Below, one piece after another: positions 1-7,139 of a DNA stretch of 21,380 bases. The translations under genes and the position numbers were made by a program. The notes below the pieces were generated by a model. The model had not been told where the DNA came from. It saw only the letters and a list, made by a program, of their open reading frames with translations, and did not search any database. Source of the DNA: CAZJYC01 sp964550165. GTDB lineage: Bacteria > Acidobacteriota > Aminicenantia > Aminicenantales > Aminicenantaceae. The stretch is taken from contig CAZJYC010000044.1 in the NCBI GenBank assembly GCA_964550165.1, positions 1 to 21,380 of the forward strand, read 5' to 3'. The stretch's first letter is position 1; each line of letters begins with the position of its first letter.

Positions 1-110
1 CCGCTAAAATGAAGCACGTTGAGCAAATAATCGGAAAGCACCGGGGCCCAGGCTCCCCAGATGGCATACTGCAAAAACATCATCGCGCCCAGACGAAATC
101 TTGAACTCAT
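1..110 (-). CDS. MFS transporter, nucleoside-symporter-like (N-terminus only)
   Basis: The minus strand opens with ATG at 110-108 and reads 36 codons to the window edge, so only the first transmembrane segment is visible. The N-terminus contains 'MMFLQYAIWGAWAPVLSDYL', which matches the first helix of the NupG/XapB-like nucleoside:H+ symporter branch of the major facilitator superfamily (family knowledge). A good ribosome site (AGAGGTGAG) lies just upstream of the ATG. The gene follows the Gfo/Idh/MocA oxidoreductase by 110 bases on the same strand, so it probably supplies a sugar or nucleoside substrate to that operon (inference). The rest of the protein lies outside the window, so its substrate cannot be judged. 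Confidence 0.75.
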   Translation of the reverse strand, partial: MSSRFRLGAMMFLQYAIWGAWAPVLSDYLLNVLHFS

Positions 111-220
111 GCTCACCTCTCTTTCTTTAATGTTTCAGCTATCGTCTTTTTATCTGATATCCTTGAATCAGGAAAAGCACTTCAAATTCCGTGCTAAATA
201 AGATGTTTCCTGTCTTGACA

Positions 221-1825
221 TTAGACAATTCGCTTGTTCGCTGGATCCCACTCCACCCTCCGGCCTTGAAGATAGGAAGCTGTCGCCATATGGCAGGTGA
301 TCGCTTCCTCGAAGCCGCGGTCGATGTTGCAGCTCGGCTGTCCGCCGTTTCTGATACAATCCAGCCACTCTTTGATATGAAGATGCGAGGTGTCAACCTG
401 CCGGCCTTCCCTGTACGTGTACATCAATCCTCGACTGGCAAAATATCTTTCTGTGGCCGAAGTGACCGTATCAATCCCTTTGGCACCAGGATGGTAAGTA
501 AAGAGCGGCAAAGAGGTGTTGATGATTTTGTTCATGATTTTTTCTTTGTACCGGGTGGATTCACTGTCGGCCATAACCGTCAGCATGGACCCGACTTCCA
601 TCGAAGCATCATGCCCCATAAAGATCTTGCCCCGGCCCCAGCCGTTAGCCAGAGTCGCGCTGTACATGAATGTCAGGTTTCTCTCCGGATATTCGAACAC
701 TGCCTGGAAGACATCAGGAACGTCGCGTCCATCCCGGAAAAAGTAAATCCCGCCTGAAGCCACTGCTGATTTTGGAATGCCAAGGTCCAGAATCTGGTTG
801 ACAGCATCGTACTCGTGGGACAGCAGGTCGCCGGAAAGCCCTGTTCCGTAGTCATACCAGCAGCGCCAGCGGAAGAAGCGTTCCAGGCTGAAAGGAACTT
901 TGTGAGGCGCCGGTCCCTCAAACTGCGCCCAGCCGATGGTTTCTGGGCTTCCTTCCTCGTGGATAGCATAGACCCAGGCTCCATCCGGCGAGTTGCGGTT
1001 GGTGGTCGTCTCCACCAGGGTGATCTTTCCCAGGATGTTTCTATCGATAATCTGCTTGGCTTTGATGTAGCTTTCCTGCTGCCGGCCCTGATGTCCAAGC
1101 TGAAAAACGATGCCGCTTTTTTTAACCGCATCGACCATCCTCAGTGTTTCCTCGACTGTTCTGGTCATGCACTTTTCACAATAGACAGGCTTTTTCGCAG
1201 CCGCAGCATCGATTGTCATCTGGGCATGCCAGTGGTCAGGAGTGGCGATAATGACCGCATCGACATCATCGCTCTGCAGCATTTCCTGATAGTAGATGTA
1301 GCGTTTTGCTCCTTTCAACAACCCTGAGCCGCCGCCAGGCCTGACATCGTTTTTGGACGCGGCAATCCCCCTCTCTGCCCTGACAGCGAAGACGTCACAG
1401 ATTCCGGCCAGGACAACGTTCAGGTCTTCCTGGTTCAAGAAGTTTTCCAGGCTTTTATCCAGTTTGTTCTCCTTGGCATCTTTCTTAGCCTTCTCGACCC
1501 AGTCAGGATGGACGAAACCGGCACACTTGGCCAGATATTCGCCTCTTCCTCCAAAGCCGATGACTCCCAGCCTGACGAGCTGGCCCGGCTTTTTAAAAGT
1601 GGTTTTGGGGAGAACAGCCGGTGCTTTTCCGCTGATCCCCAATTCAGCCAGGATCTCCTTCTTTTTGAGGTCATCCAGCCATTTCTTCCTGAGGATGGCA
1701 TAGAAAAAAGGGCCAAAAATGGGGATCGTTATCAGGCCTTTGAGAATATCCCTGCGCTTGATGGTAAACCTCTTTTCAGGCCCTGATTTGGATTCCTGCG
1801 GAGTATTATTATTTTCTTGATTCAT
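221..1825 (-). CDS. Tat-signal Gfo/Idh/MocA family oxidoreductase
   Basis: This 534-residue predicted NAD(P)-dependent oxidoreductase probably acts on a sugar or sugar derivative. The ATG at 1825 is chosen because GGAGG sits 5 bases upstream; a longer open frame to 1951 would run into the DoxX gene. Residues 20-45 look like a Tat signal (RRDILKG followed by a hydrophobic stretch), so the enzyme is probably exported or membrane-anchored. The Rossmann dinucleotide loop is at about 88-95 (GFGGRG). ATPDHWH at 194-200 and EK at 217-218 are typical of the family, although the usual EKP proline is Cys219 here. The C-terminal half carries the expected 'SHEYDAVNQILDLG' helix and the mixed sheet domain. 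Length is at the long end for the family because of the Tat leader and a roughly 40-residue linker. It lies 38 bases downstream of the DoxX gene. The exact substrate is unknown; GH109-like activity is possible but not shown. Confidence 0.92.
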   Translation of the reverse strand: MNQENNNTPQESKSGPEKRFTIKRRDILKGLITIPIFGPFFYAILRKKWLDDLKKKEILAELGISGKAPAVLPKTTFKKPGQLVRLGVIGFGGRGEYLAKCAGFVHPDWVEKAKKDAKENKLDKSLENFLNQEDLNVVLAGICDVFAVRAERGIAASKNDVRPGGGSGLLKGAKRYIYYQEMLQSDDVDAVIIATPDHWHAQMTIDAAAAKKPVYCEKCMTRTVEETLRMVDAVKKSGIVFQLGHQGRQQESYIKAKQIIDRNILGKITLVETTTNRNSPDGAWVYAIHEEGSPETIGWAQFEGPAPHKVPFSLERFFRWRCWYDYGTGLSGDLLSHEYDAVNQILDLGIPKSAVASGGIYFFRDGRDVPDVFQAVFEYPERNLTFMYSATLANGWGRGKIFMGHDASMEVGSMLTVMADSESTRYKEKIMNKIINTSLPLFTYHPGAKGIDTVTSATERYFASRGLMYTYREGRQVDTSHLHIKEWLDCIRNGGQPSCNIDRGFEEAITCHMATASYLQGRRVEWDPANKRIV

Positions 1826-1863
1826 CTCAATCCTCCAAATGCTTAGGCATTTTAAAATCCTTA

Positions 1864-2352
1864 TTATTCGGGTTTTTTCTTGATGAAGATAAACCTGTCC
1901 AATCCGATCATTTTCCCTGTTGGAAACAAGGTCAGGACCACGAGGGCCCACATCTCGATGAAAATTTTGTTGATGATGAGATAGCTTCCCTCGGCTGGAC
2001 TTGTATAGGTGTAGCCGATGAACGGAGGGTTAAAAGCATAATACAGGAAAAGAAGGACAATGCCGGCGATGCTGGCTATCTGGGTCAAAGCTCCCGCAAT
2101 CAATCCAGCGCCGATGGCGATCAGTCCCCAGATGTTGATAAAGTCAACAACCTTCAGGGCATTCGGGCTGGCCACAATCGATGTCGCCAGTCCGGAAAAT
2201 ATCCCTTTTGTCTCCAGAAGGAATCCCGCCGACGACCAGTAAGGGTTGAGCAGCTTGGCGATGCCTTCGTAGAGAAAATGCCAGCCGATTAAAACCCTCA
2301 GGATGACCAGCGCGGCCAATTGGATTTGAGTGTAATTGACTCTTTTCTCCAT
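1864..2352 (-). CDS. DoxX family membrane protein
   Basis: This 162-residue protein has about four hydrophobic segments (roughly 13-30, 62-82, 85-107 and 128-145), the layout of the DoxX family. The early 'RVLIGWHFLYEGIAKL' motif is characteristic of that family. DoxX proteins are small inner-membrane proteins tied to redox or quinone chemistry, mostly of undefined function (family knowledge). The ribosome site AGGAAGG lies 2 bases upstream of the ATG at 2352, a short spacing. It is the first gene of the probable minus-strand operon with the Tat oxidoreductase and MFS transporter, so it could pass electrons from the exported oxidoreductase (inference). I see no metal or heme motif. Confidence 0.88.
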   Translation of the reverse strand: MEKRVNYTQIQLAALVILRVLIGWHFLYEGIAKLLNPYWSSAGFLLETKGIFSGLATSIVASPNALKVVDFINIWGLIAIGAGLIAGALTQIASIAGIVLLFLYYAFNPPFIGYTYTSPAEGSYLIINKIFIEMWALVVLTLFPTGKMIGLDRFIFIKKKPE

Positions 2353-2696
2353 ACCTTCCTACCTTTCGTTTTGAAAAAAAATAGGATATTTTTTGCGCAT
2401 AGAGGCTTCTCTATTTGGATGAAATTTTAAATTTTGATCTGTTGAAAATTGAAACGGAACGATAAGAATGAAAAAGATCGAGAAATCTGCCCTGGAAAAA
2501 AATTCCTTCTGAACTCCCCTTGTTTTTCAGGCTTAAGAGCAGAAATTGTGATTTCATGAGGTATGAAAGCACCCGTCGAATCAGCATTACCATATACAGA
2601 TTCAGGAGGCATGTCAACATGAAACGGACTCGATTTTAAACAAAGAATCTTTTTTTCCGTGATGAGAAAAGAGATTTGATAGAGAGAAAAGGAGGC

Positions 2697-2768
2697 GCTG
2701 GTTTCCGTCCCTCCGAAGCCCATGAAGGTGGGTGGGAGGGTCTTTGGCGAGGAGGGATGGAAACCAGC
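2697..2768. repeat. 72-base imperfect palindrome (long hairpin)
   Basis: The 18-base left arm at 2697-2714 is the reverse complement of 2751-2768 with one mismatch, which would be a G-U pair in plus-strand RNA. The 36-base loop is G-rich and purine-rich. The right arm can instead pair with GCTGG at 2778-2782, giving a second, smaller hairpin followed by CTTTT. It does not belong to any gene here. It could be a copy of an interspersed palindromic element (REP or MITE-like), a folded leader, or a terminator. I cannot tell which without genome-wide copies. Confidence 0.6.
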
Positions 2769-2839
2769 ACTGTTAGAGCTGGCTTTTATCATCATCTGCC
2801 TTCACGGAAAAAAAGATGCTAACGATTTTAAATCAGAAT

Positions 2840-2867
2840 TTGACTTTTTTTGAATCTTGGATAAAAA
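2840..2867 (+). promoter_or_regulatory. Probable sigma-70 promoter with overlapping 10-base direct repeat
   Basis: TTGACT at 2840-2845 is followed after 16 bases by TAAAAA at 2862-2867 (or after 17 by AAAAAT), about 40 bases upstream of the NusG_II start at 2907. The decamer AATCTTGGAT occurs at 2853-2862 and again at 2866-2875, a 13-base period that spans the -10 box, so a repressor site is possible. The A/T-rich context lowers certainty. Confidence 0.5.
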
Positions 2868-2906
2868 TCTTGGATTAAGAAACAAGAGACGAAAAAGGAG
2901 ACCGCA

Positions 2907-3638
2907 ATGAACAGACGCGACTTTTTCAAAACCATGTTCGCAACTCCCCTGATGGGACAGCTGTTGCTGGCATCAAACAAGAACAACGGCGACCTCGCGC
3001 TTTATCTTATCAGCGATGAGCCCCACTGGTTCCTTCCGATACTTCTGGACGAAGTCGCGAACTATTCCCTAATCTCTGGGAGGAATTTTACCTTCCTCAA
3101 TCCTCACCCGCAGGAACATGGTTTAAAGCGGACTCTCATCGAGAAAGGCTGGAGCTATGTCCAAAAGCCCACCCGGGCCGACCTGGCTCTCTCTTTCAGC
3201 CACCTTCAAGACAGGGCCCTCCCCTCCTTCACGCTGGTCAAAGAAGGAAGGATTTGGGATATAAGAGCGCGGAAGCTCCAGACTCTCTGGAAAGAGATGA
3301 ACGAAAACCACAAACCTTCTTCTTGCCTGACCGTAGCGTCCTTAAAGAATAGAAAATCCGATAGGGCTGCCGGCGAATACCTTTTGATTTACAGGGATGG
3401 CCGAAGAATCGAAAAGGTCTCACTCAACGAAAATTTCTCTGCATCATTCCGGTCCAACAGAGGAAAAATTAAAATCAGCACCAAAGATGGAAAAGCCTGG
3501 GTTTCGGAATCCTCCTGCCGCCACAAGATTTGCCTCTATTCATTTCCCATCTCTCTGGCCGGTGAGAGGATTATCTGTGCCCCAAACCATTTTCTTTTAG
3601 AACTTCAAGGCCATTCCCTCGACACTGTCATTGGCTAA
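2907..3638 (+). CDS. Tat-signal protein with C-terminal NusG domain II
   Basis: This 243-residue protein begins NRRDFFKT, a twin-arginine motif, followed by a hydrophobic stretch to about residue 22, so it is probably exported folded. Residues 28-130 form a domain I do not recognise. Residues about 155-235 match the extracytoplasmic NusG domain II family (not the transcription factor itself). Diagnostic residues are C204-x4-C209, G219, C224 and PN at 226-227. Such proteins often neighbour ApbE flavin transferases and membrane redox genes (family knowledge). The ribosome site AAGGAG lies 7 bases upstream. Its 3' end overlaps the ApbE start by 8 bases, which indicates translational coupling and a shared task in envelope flavin or redox maturation (inference). 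The paired cysteines may bind a cofactor or form a disulfide. Confidence 0.8.
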   Translation: MNRRDFFKTMFATPLMGQLLLASNKNNGDLALYLISDEPHWFLPILLDEVANYSLISGRNFTFLNPHPQEHGLKRTLIEKGWSYVQKPTRADLALSFSHLQDRALPSFTLVKEGRIWDIRARKLQTLWKEMNENHKPSSCLTVASLKNRKSDRAAGEYLLIYRDGRRIEKVSLNENFSASFRSNRGKIKISTKDGKAWVSESSCRHKICLYSFPISLAGERIICAPNHFLLELQGHSLDTVIG

Positions 3639-4563
3639 AAAACTTTTCATTTTTTGGCTTGTCCTCGTATCCATAGCTGTCAGCTGCCAGGTCAAAGAGA
3701 AATGGCAGACCTCAACGTTCCTGGTTTTCGACACCCTGTGCGAGATAAAGGTTTTTTGTTCCTTTTCGACTTTCAAAGCTTCCCAGAAAGCTGTCGAACA
3801 GATATTCTCTGAAATCGAATCACACTTCTCTCCGGGAAGCACGGATTATTCTTCCCCTGCGGTTTTAGACCTTTATCAGACCTCTCTTAAAGTCCATCAG
3901 GATTCTGGCGGATGCTTTGACATCACGGTGGCTCCTCTGTCCCGTGTTTGGGGATTTTTCAACAAATCCTACTATGTTCCTGCGCCAGAAGTCATAAAAT
4001 CCACTCTCATCCACATCGGAATGAAAAAAATAAAGATAGAAAACCGAAGCCTTGTCCTCCTGCCCGAAATGGGGCTTGACTGGGGCGGGATTGCCAAAGG
4101 CTATGCTATCGACCTCGCGTCCCAATCTTTGATCGAGCTTGGGATCTCAAACGGCTTCATCAACGCCGGCGGTGACCTCTACTGCTGGGGAATAAACCCG
4201 GAAGATGAGCTCTGGCAGATCGGTGTCAAACATCCCCGCAAAGACGGGATTTTGGGTGTGCTGGAGCTCTCTCAGCTCGGGGCTGCGACAAGCGGCGATT
4301 ACCAGAGATACTTTGAGAGGGACGGCGTCCGCTACCATCATATTTTTAACCCCAAAACTGGCTACCCGGCTCAGGGAAAACAGAGCGTGACGGTCATCGG
4401 ACCTGAAACCGTTCTCTGCGACGCCCTTTCTACAGCTATCTTTGTCAGCCAGGAGCCAGAAAAAATCCTGGAGAAATATCCTGACTATGGCGCTGTGATC
4501 GTGGGCTCTGACGGAAATCTCTCTTTCCTCGGAAAATCCTATCCTTTCCGCGCCTGGGATTAA
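3631..4563 (+). CDS. apbE: FAD:protein FMN transferase (ApbE family), lipoprotein
   Basis: This 310-residue protein would move FMN from FAD onto a Thr or Ser of periplasmic or membrane redox proteins, Mg-dependently (ApbE family knowledge). The N-terminus is hydrophobic and ends at Cys19 ('IAVSC'), a plausible lipobox, which places it on the periplasmic face. Family motifs are present: GLDWGGIAKGYA from residue 148, NAGGD at 178-182, TSGDYQRYF from 220, HHIFNPKTGYPA from 236 and DALSTA at 264-269. The last supplies metal ligands, so the enzyme looks intact. The start is TTG at 3631, overlapping the NusG_II stop. The ribosome site is weak, in keeping with coupled translation. The flavin acceptor is not encoded in this window. 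Confidence 0.93.
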   Translation: MAKKLFIFWLVLVSIAVSCQVKEKWQTSTFLVFDTLCEIKVFCSFSTFKASQKAVEQIFSEIESHFSPGSTDYSSPAVLDLYQTSLKVHQDSGGCFDITVAPLSRVWGFFNKSYYVPAPEVIKSTLIHIGMKKIKIENRSLVLLPEMGLDWGGIAKGYAIDLASQSLIELGISNGFINAGGDLYCWGINPEDELWQIGVKHPRKDGILGVLELSQLGAATSGDYQRYFERDGVRYHHIFNPKTGYPAQGKQSVTVIGPETVLCDALSTAIFVSQEPEKILEKYPDYGAVIVGSDGNLSFLGKSYPFRAWD

Positions 4564-4743
4564 AGGCAAACATTTCATCGGCGTTCGCTAGAAAGCAGCG
4601 CCCGATCTTCCGGATATTTTGACCGAGGGTGATCTGCTTATTTTAAAACCAACATAAGTATCAGCAAGCACTTAGTTGGAAAAATCGAAACCAAGACTCA
4701 CAACTGGACATCCCTCGCAAAAAAGAATTTATTATGCCTAACT

Positions 4744-5010
4744 CTAGGGCTGACGCGTTTTTAGCAGCTTTAGGACATTTTCTTTTGTCAGAAGATCAAG
4801 GTCTGCAGCCCTTTCGATGAAAGGCCGGACATCTTCAGCTGCCCTGCTCCAGTCAATCTTCTCAAGGCGCACCGCTATTAATTGAGACCAGTTTGATGCG
4901 GTTATTTCCGGGCCCTTCCAGCTCGACTGCCTCAGAGCTTCATTCAGATTTGAAGAAATTGGAAAATTCTTGCCGCGAAAAATGGCTCTTGTAGTAAACG
5001 CTGAGAGTTG
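4744..5010 (-). pseudogene. C-terminal remnant of AbiEii/AbiGii-type nucleotidyltransferase toxin
   Basis: Reading the minus strand gives an open 88-codon stretch ending in TAG at 4746-4744, with an upstream TAA at 5013-5011 and no ATG. The product resembles the C-terminus of AbiEii-family toxins: 'FTTRAIFRGKNFP' near the front, then 'LEKIDWSRAAEDVRPFIE' and 'DLDLLTKENVLKLL' at the end. The nucleotidyltransferase core is missing, so it cannot be active. Neither an intact AbiEi antitoxin nor a start codon is present. Part of it is repeated at 7081-7139. The family call rests on my recognition of the C-terminal motif pattern. Confidence 0.65.
4763..4822. repeat. Direct repeat A, copy 1
   Basis: This 60-base segment inside the AbiEii remnant recurs at 7081-7139 in the same orientation with a handful of substitutions and a one-base loss in a T-run. 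It ends in TCGATGAAA, a string that also begins repeat B. Confidence 0.85.
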
Positions 5011-5022
5011 TTATTATTTAAC

Positions 5023-5070
5023 TCGATGAAAACAAAGAGAATTCTTAAGAAAATCAAGCAGACGGAATCT
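5023..5070. repeat. Direct repeat B, copy 1
   Basis: This 48-base segment, starting TCGATGAAA, recurs at 7131-7178 with only a few changes. In copy 1 it is separated from repeat A by about 200 bases of AbiEii remnant, whereas in copy 2 A and B are fused at the shared TCGATGAAA. Confidence 0.85.
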
Positions 5071-5139
5071 CCGTTAAAAATGCCTGAAAATGATATTTTA
5101 AAAGAGCTTCAGGAGCTAAAAAAGAAGGTTTCTGGATGA
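5026..5139 (+). CDS. Small 37-residue lysine-rich ORF (hypothetical)
   Basis: ATG at 5026 reads 37 codons to TGA at 5137-5139. The product is very basic and probably helical (MKTKRILKKIKQTES, then ELQELKKKVSG). Its stop overlaps the start of the next ORF (ATGA at 5136-5139), so the two are likely translated together if expressed. There is no convincing ribosome site. The first 16 codons are duplicated at 7134. It may be a real small gene or the decayed front end of a larger one. I recognise no family. Confidence 0.35.
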   Translation: MKTKRILKKIKQTESPLKMPENDILKELQELKKKVSG

Positions 5140-5348
5140 AGCAAAGAATTAATAAGTTTGAAGAGGTTTCCCCAACTGAGTTCCTTATTTTAAGGGATCG
5201 TCTGGGTTTTAAAAGATATTTAAAGCGCGCAAAAAGAGACGAGGAGGAAAGAAAAATCCTGCTTGATCTTGGCTTAAAAAAGATAGAAGAGAAAGAAAAG
5301 GACGATTTCATTCCTTTAGGCCACAAGAGAAGAAGGCTGAAAATTTGA
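5136..5348 (+). CDS. Small 70-residue charged protein (hypothetical)
   Basis: This 70-residue ORF starts at the ATG that overlaps the previous stop. The product is dominated by Lys, Arg and Glu with helical periodicity (residues about 20-58) and has no signal peptide or membrane segment. A palindromic stem follows immediately after the stop (5345-5370). The coupled arrangement with the 37-residue ORF resembles toxin-antitoxin gene pairs in layout only; neither sequence matches a family I know. A frameshifted or degraded single gene is the alternative. Confidence 0.45.
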   Translation: MKQRINKFEEVSPTEFLILRDRLGFKRYLKRAKRDEEERKILLDLGLKKIEEKEKDDFIPLGHKRRRLKI

Positions 5349-5370
5349 TAATCTGAATCCAGATTATTAA
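5345..5370. terminator. Hairpin just after the small ORF, possible terminator
   Basis: TAATCTG (5349-5355) and CAGATTA (5360-5366) form a perfect 7-bp stem with loop AATC. The flanks extend it to 11 bp including a G-U pair. It overlaps the stop codon of the 70-residue ORF. There is no following T-run, so intrinsic termination would be weak; it may instead stabilise the transcript end. Confidence 0.35.
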
Positions 5371-5470
5371 CGGAAGCCTTGTTATTTGGCTGCTTGTAAT
5401 CTTAAGCTAGCAGACCGGAATTTCTTGTTGATTGAATATGTTTTTCCTAGCAACCGCGTGCACACGGAAA

Positions 5471-5492
5471 CAAAAATGCGCCAGCATTTTTG
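5471..5492. repeat. Small inverted repeat upstream of the propeller gene
   Basis: CAAAAATGC (5471-5479) and GCATTTTTG (5484-5492) form a perfect 9-bp inverted repeat around loop GCCA, about 75 bases before the propeller start. It could be a terminator-like hairpin or a regulator site. No further support is visible. Confidence 0.4.
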
Positions 5493-5567
5493 CGCCGATG
5501 ATCCATTCCGTTAAGCCCCTTATCTTTGACTTACAGGGTAAAACTTGATAACAAAAGGAGGATGATT

Positions 5568-7037
5568 GTGAAAAGTGTATCTCTAGCCAAAACCCTTTTT
5601 CTAATGCTGTTTTGGATTCTAGTGGGAGTGACATTACTCGCGACAATGGCCTGCGCGCAAGAGTACCGAACAGTTGCGATCCCAAAAAACTTCAAAAGCG
5701 TTAAATTCAGTCAGGACGGCGATCGCGTTGCGTTCGGCGTCGAGCAAAATGGGAAATTTCACGCCATTGTAGATGGGAAAGCAGGCCCGTTATATGACGA
5801 TGTTACAGTTATCGAATTCTCGCCCAAAGGGAATCACTATTATTACGGAGGGAAACGTGATGGTAAGTATTATTTGGTTATTGATGGGAAGGAAGTTGCT
5901 GAGTTAGGGGGACTTACCAGCCTTACTCAAGGCACTAGTCTCCATTTTATCGGTGGAGAATATACTGTAACAATGTGGAGTACTCTCGCTATATGGTTTG
6001 CGGAGAAAGCTGATAATTACTTTGTTTTATGCTATCCAAAAAATACCGGCAAGATCTTTAAAGATGGCTCCTGGCTTCCTGTGGAATTCCAATCGTTTTG
6101 GCACGAAGGGATGGCCTTTAGCTCAGATGGGAACCATTATTCATTTGCTGTATCACCATTGGGAAGTCGCCGACCCACGGTATACATCGACGGAATTCCT
6201 GGCCCACAATTCGACAGTATCGATGGTACCACGTACCTGCAGCCCGGAAACAGACTTGTATACAGAGGAGAGCGCAACGGCAATTGGATATTGATGGAAG
6301 GTGATAGGGCATTACAGGGGTATGGACCCCTTGCAGATACTATAAAGGCCTCCACAGATCACATGCATTTGGCCGTGCTCGTGAAGAAAGAAGGTGGCAA
6401 ACAAGCCGCTGTAGTCGATGGCAAAGAAGAAACAGCATTTCCAAAGATCGACTGGGGATACGCAGGCTTTATTTCTCGTCTAGGTAGCTTTGTATGGAAC
6501 AAAGACTTTACAGCCCATGCTTATGTTGCTTATCTTACAAATGAAAAAACAAGTGCTATGGTCGTAGTTCATAACGGCAAGTCTCTTGGTGCTCGCTCTG
6601 AAATCCGAGGCTCATCACTCTCGATTAGTGATGACGGAAAACACGTGGCCTACGCTATAAAAGACAAAGATAAATGGGCTATCGTCGTCGATGAAGCTGC
6701 TAAAGAAGCATATGAAGAAGTAGGTGATCCAATTTTTATGAGCACTGAAGGTAAGATTATCTACGCAGCGAAAACGGCTAAAGGATGGGTAATAAAAGGA
6801 TTGCCTGAGTCCGTATCTTTTTTAGATGTTGGACCTCTCATTCGAGGACCTAAAAATGAAATAGCGTACGCTGCTAAAATTGAGGGTGGTAAATGGCAAG
6901 TTTTCTTGAATGACAAGCCTTTCTCAAATCAGTTTGATGGAATTGTTACTCAAGCATGGCTTCGATTTGATAGTTCTGGCTCACTCCGTTTTGTGGCGAA
7001 AGATGGCGATAAGCTTATTTGGGTTAGAGGGAAATAA
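5568..7037 (+). CDS. Secreted beta-propeller-like repeat protein (hypothetical)
   Basis: I chose GTG at 5568 because AGGAGG lies 6 bases upstream. An ATG at 5562 touches the ribosome site and is probably not used. The 489-residue product has a Sec signal peptide (hydrophobic about 9-29, cleavage near 'ACAQ-EY'). The mature part consists of roughly eight repeats of about 50-60 residues. Each holds a 'F-S-x-D/K-G' strand ('FSPKGNHYYYGG', 'FSSDGNHYSFAV', 'ISDDGKHVAYAI') and a '(V/I)DGK' turn ('VDGKAGPLYDDV', 'IDGIPGPQFDSI', 'VDGKEETAFPKI'). This is typical of WD40-like/TolB-like propellers in periplasmic proteins. No catalytic motif is seen. The gene lies between two copies of an AbiEii-remnant/small-ORF junction, which suggests insertion or duplication here. 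Ligand and role are unknown. Confidence 0.8.
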   Translation: MKSVSLAKTLFLMLFWILVGVTLLATMACAQEYRTVAIPKNFKSVKFSQDGDRVAFGVEQNGKFHAIVDGKAGPLYDDVTVIEFSPKGNHYYYGGKRDGKYYLVIDGKEVAELGGLTSLTQGTSLHFIGGEYTVTMWSTLAIWFAEKADNYFVLCYPKNTGKIFKDGSWLPVEFQSFWHEGMAFSSDGNHYSFAVSPLGSRRPTVYIDGIPGPQFDSIDGTTYLQPGNRLVYRGERNGNWILMEGDRALQGYGPLADTIKASTDHMHLAVLVKKEGGKQAAVVDGKEETAFPKIDWGYAGFISRLGSFVWNKDFTAHAYVAYLTNEKTSAMVVVHNGKSLGARSEIRGSSLSISDDGKHVAYAIKDKDKWAIVVDEAAKEAYEEVGDPIFMSTEGKIIYAAKTAKGWVIKGLPESVSFLDVGPLIRGPKNEIAYAAKIEGGKWQVFLNDKPFSNQFDGIVTQAWLRFDSSGSLRFVAKDGDKLIWVRGK

Positions 7038-7080
7038 ATCGAAAAATAATCAGTTTCAACTCGAAGGCTCACGCATCTTC

Positions 7081-7139
7081 AGCAGCTCTAGGACATTTTT
7101 TTTGCCAGAAGGTCAAGGTCTGCAGCCCTTTCGATGAAA
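7081..7139. repeat. Direct repeat A, copy 2 (frameshifted AbiEii tail)
   Basis: This repeats 4763-4822. Read on the minus strand it still encodes the end of the AbiEii-like tail (FIERAADLDLL), but an 8-T run replaces the 9-base TTTTCTTTT of copy 1 and shifts the frame to an early TAG. It is clearly non-functional. Confidence 0.8.

Larger units (their letters stand above)
2353..2906. other. Non-coding divergent region with palindrome and promoter
   Basis: This 554-base region separates the minus-strand DoxX operon from the plus-strand NusG_II gene. The open frames in it are poor in coding character, and one simply reads through the palindrome at 2697-2768. It holds that palindrome, a likely promoter with a direct repeat at 2840-2875, and AT-rich flanks. 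I saw no promoter of comparable quality for the DoxX operon on the minus strand. Confidence 0.6.

Noticed and set aside
2604..2639. AGGAGG followed by a six-codon ORF starting at 2619 (possible leader peptide)
   Set aside because: Too short to distinguish from chance; there is no attenuator next to it and the next gene is about 270 bases away.
2697..2768. Palindrome as an integron attC site
   Set aside because: The arms lack the GTTRRRY/RYYYAAC core sites and no integrase or gene cassette is present.
2411..2795. Overlapping minus-strand open frames of 69 and 122 codons
   Set aside because: One reads straight through the palindrome, composition is not protein-like, there is no ribosome site, and they overlap each other in different frames.
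5526..5556. TTGACT-17-TAACAA as a promoter for the propeller gene
   Set aside because: The -10 box would be only about 11 bases before the start codon, leaving the ribosome site at or outside the transcript start.
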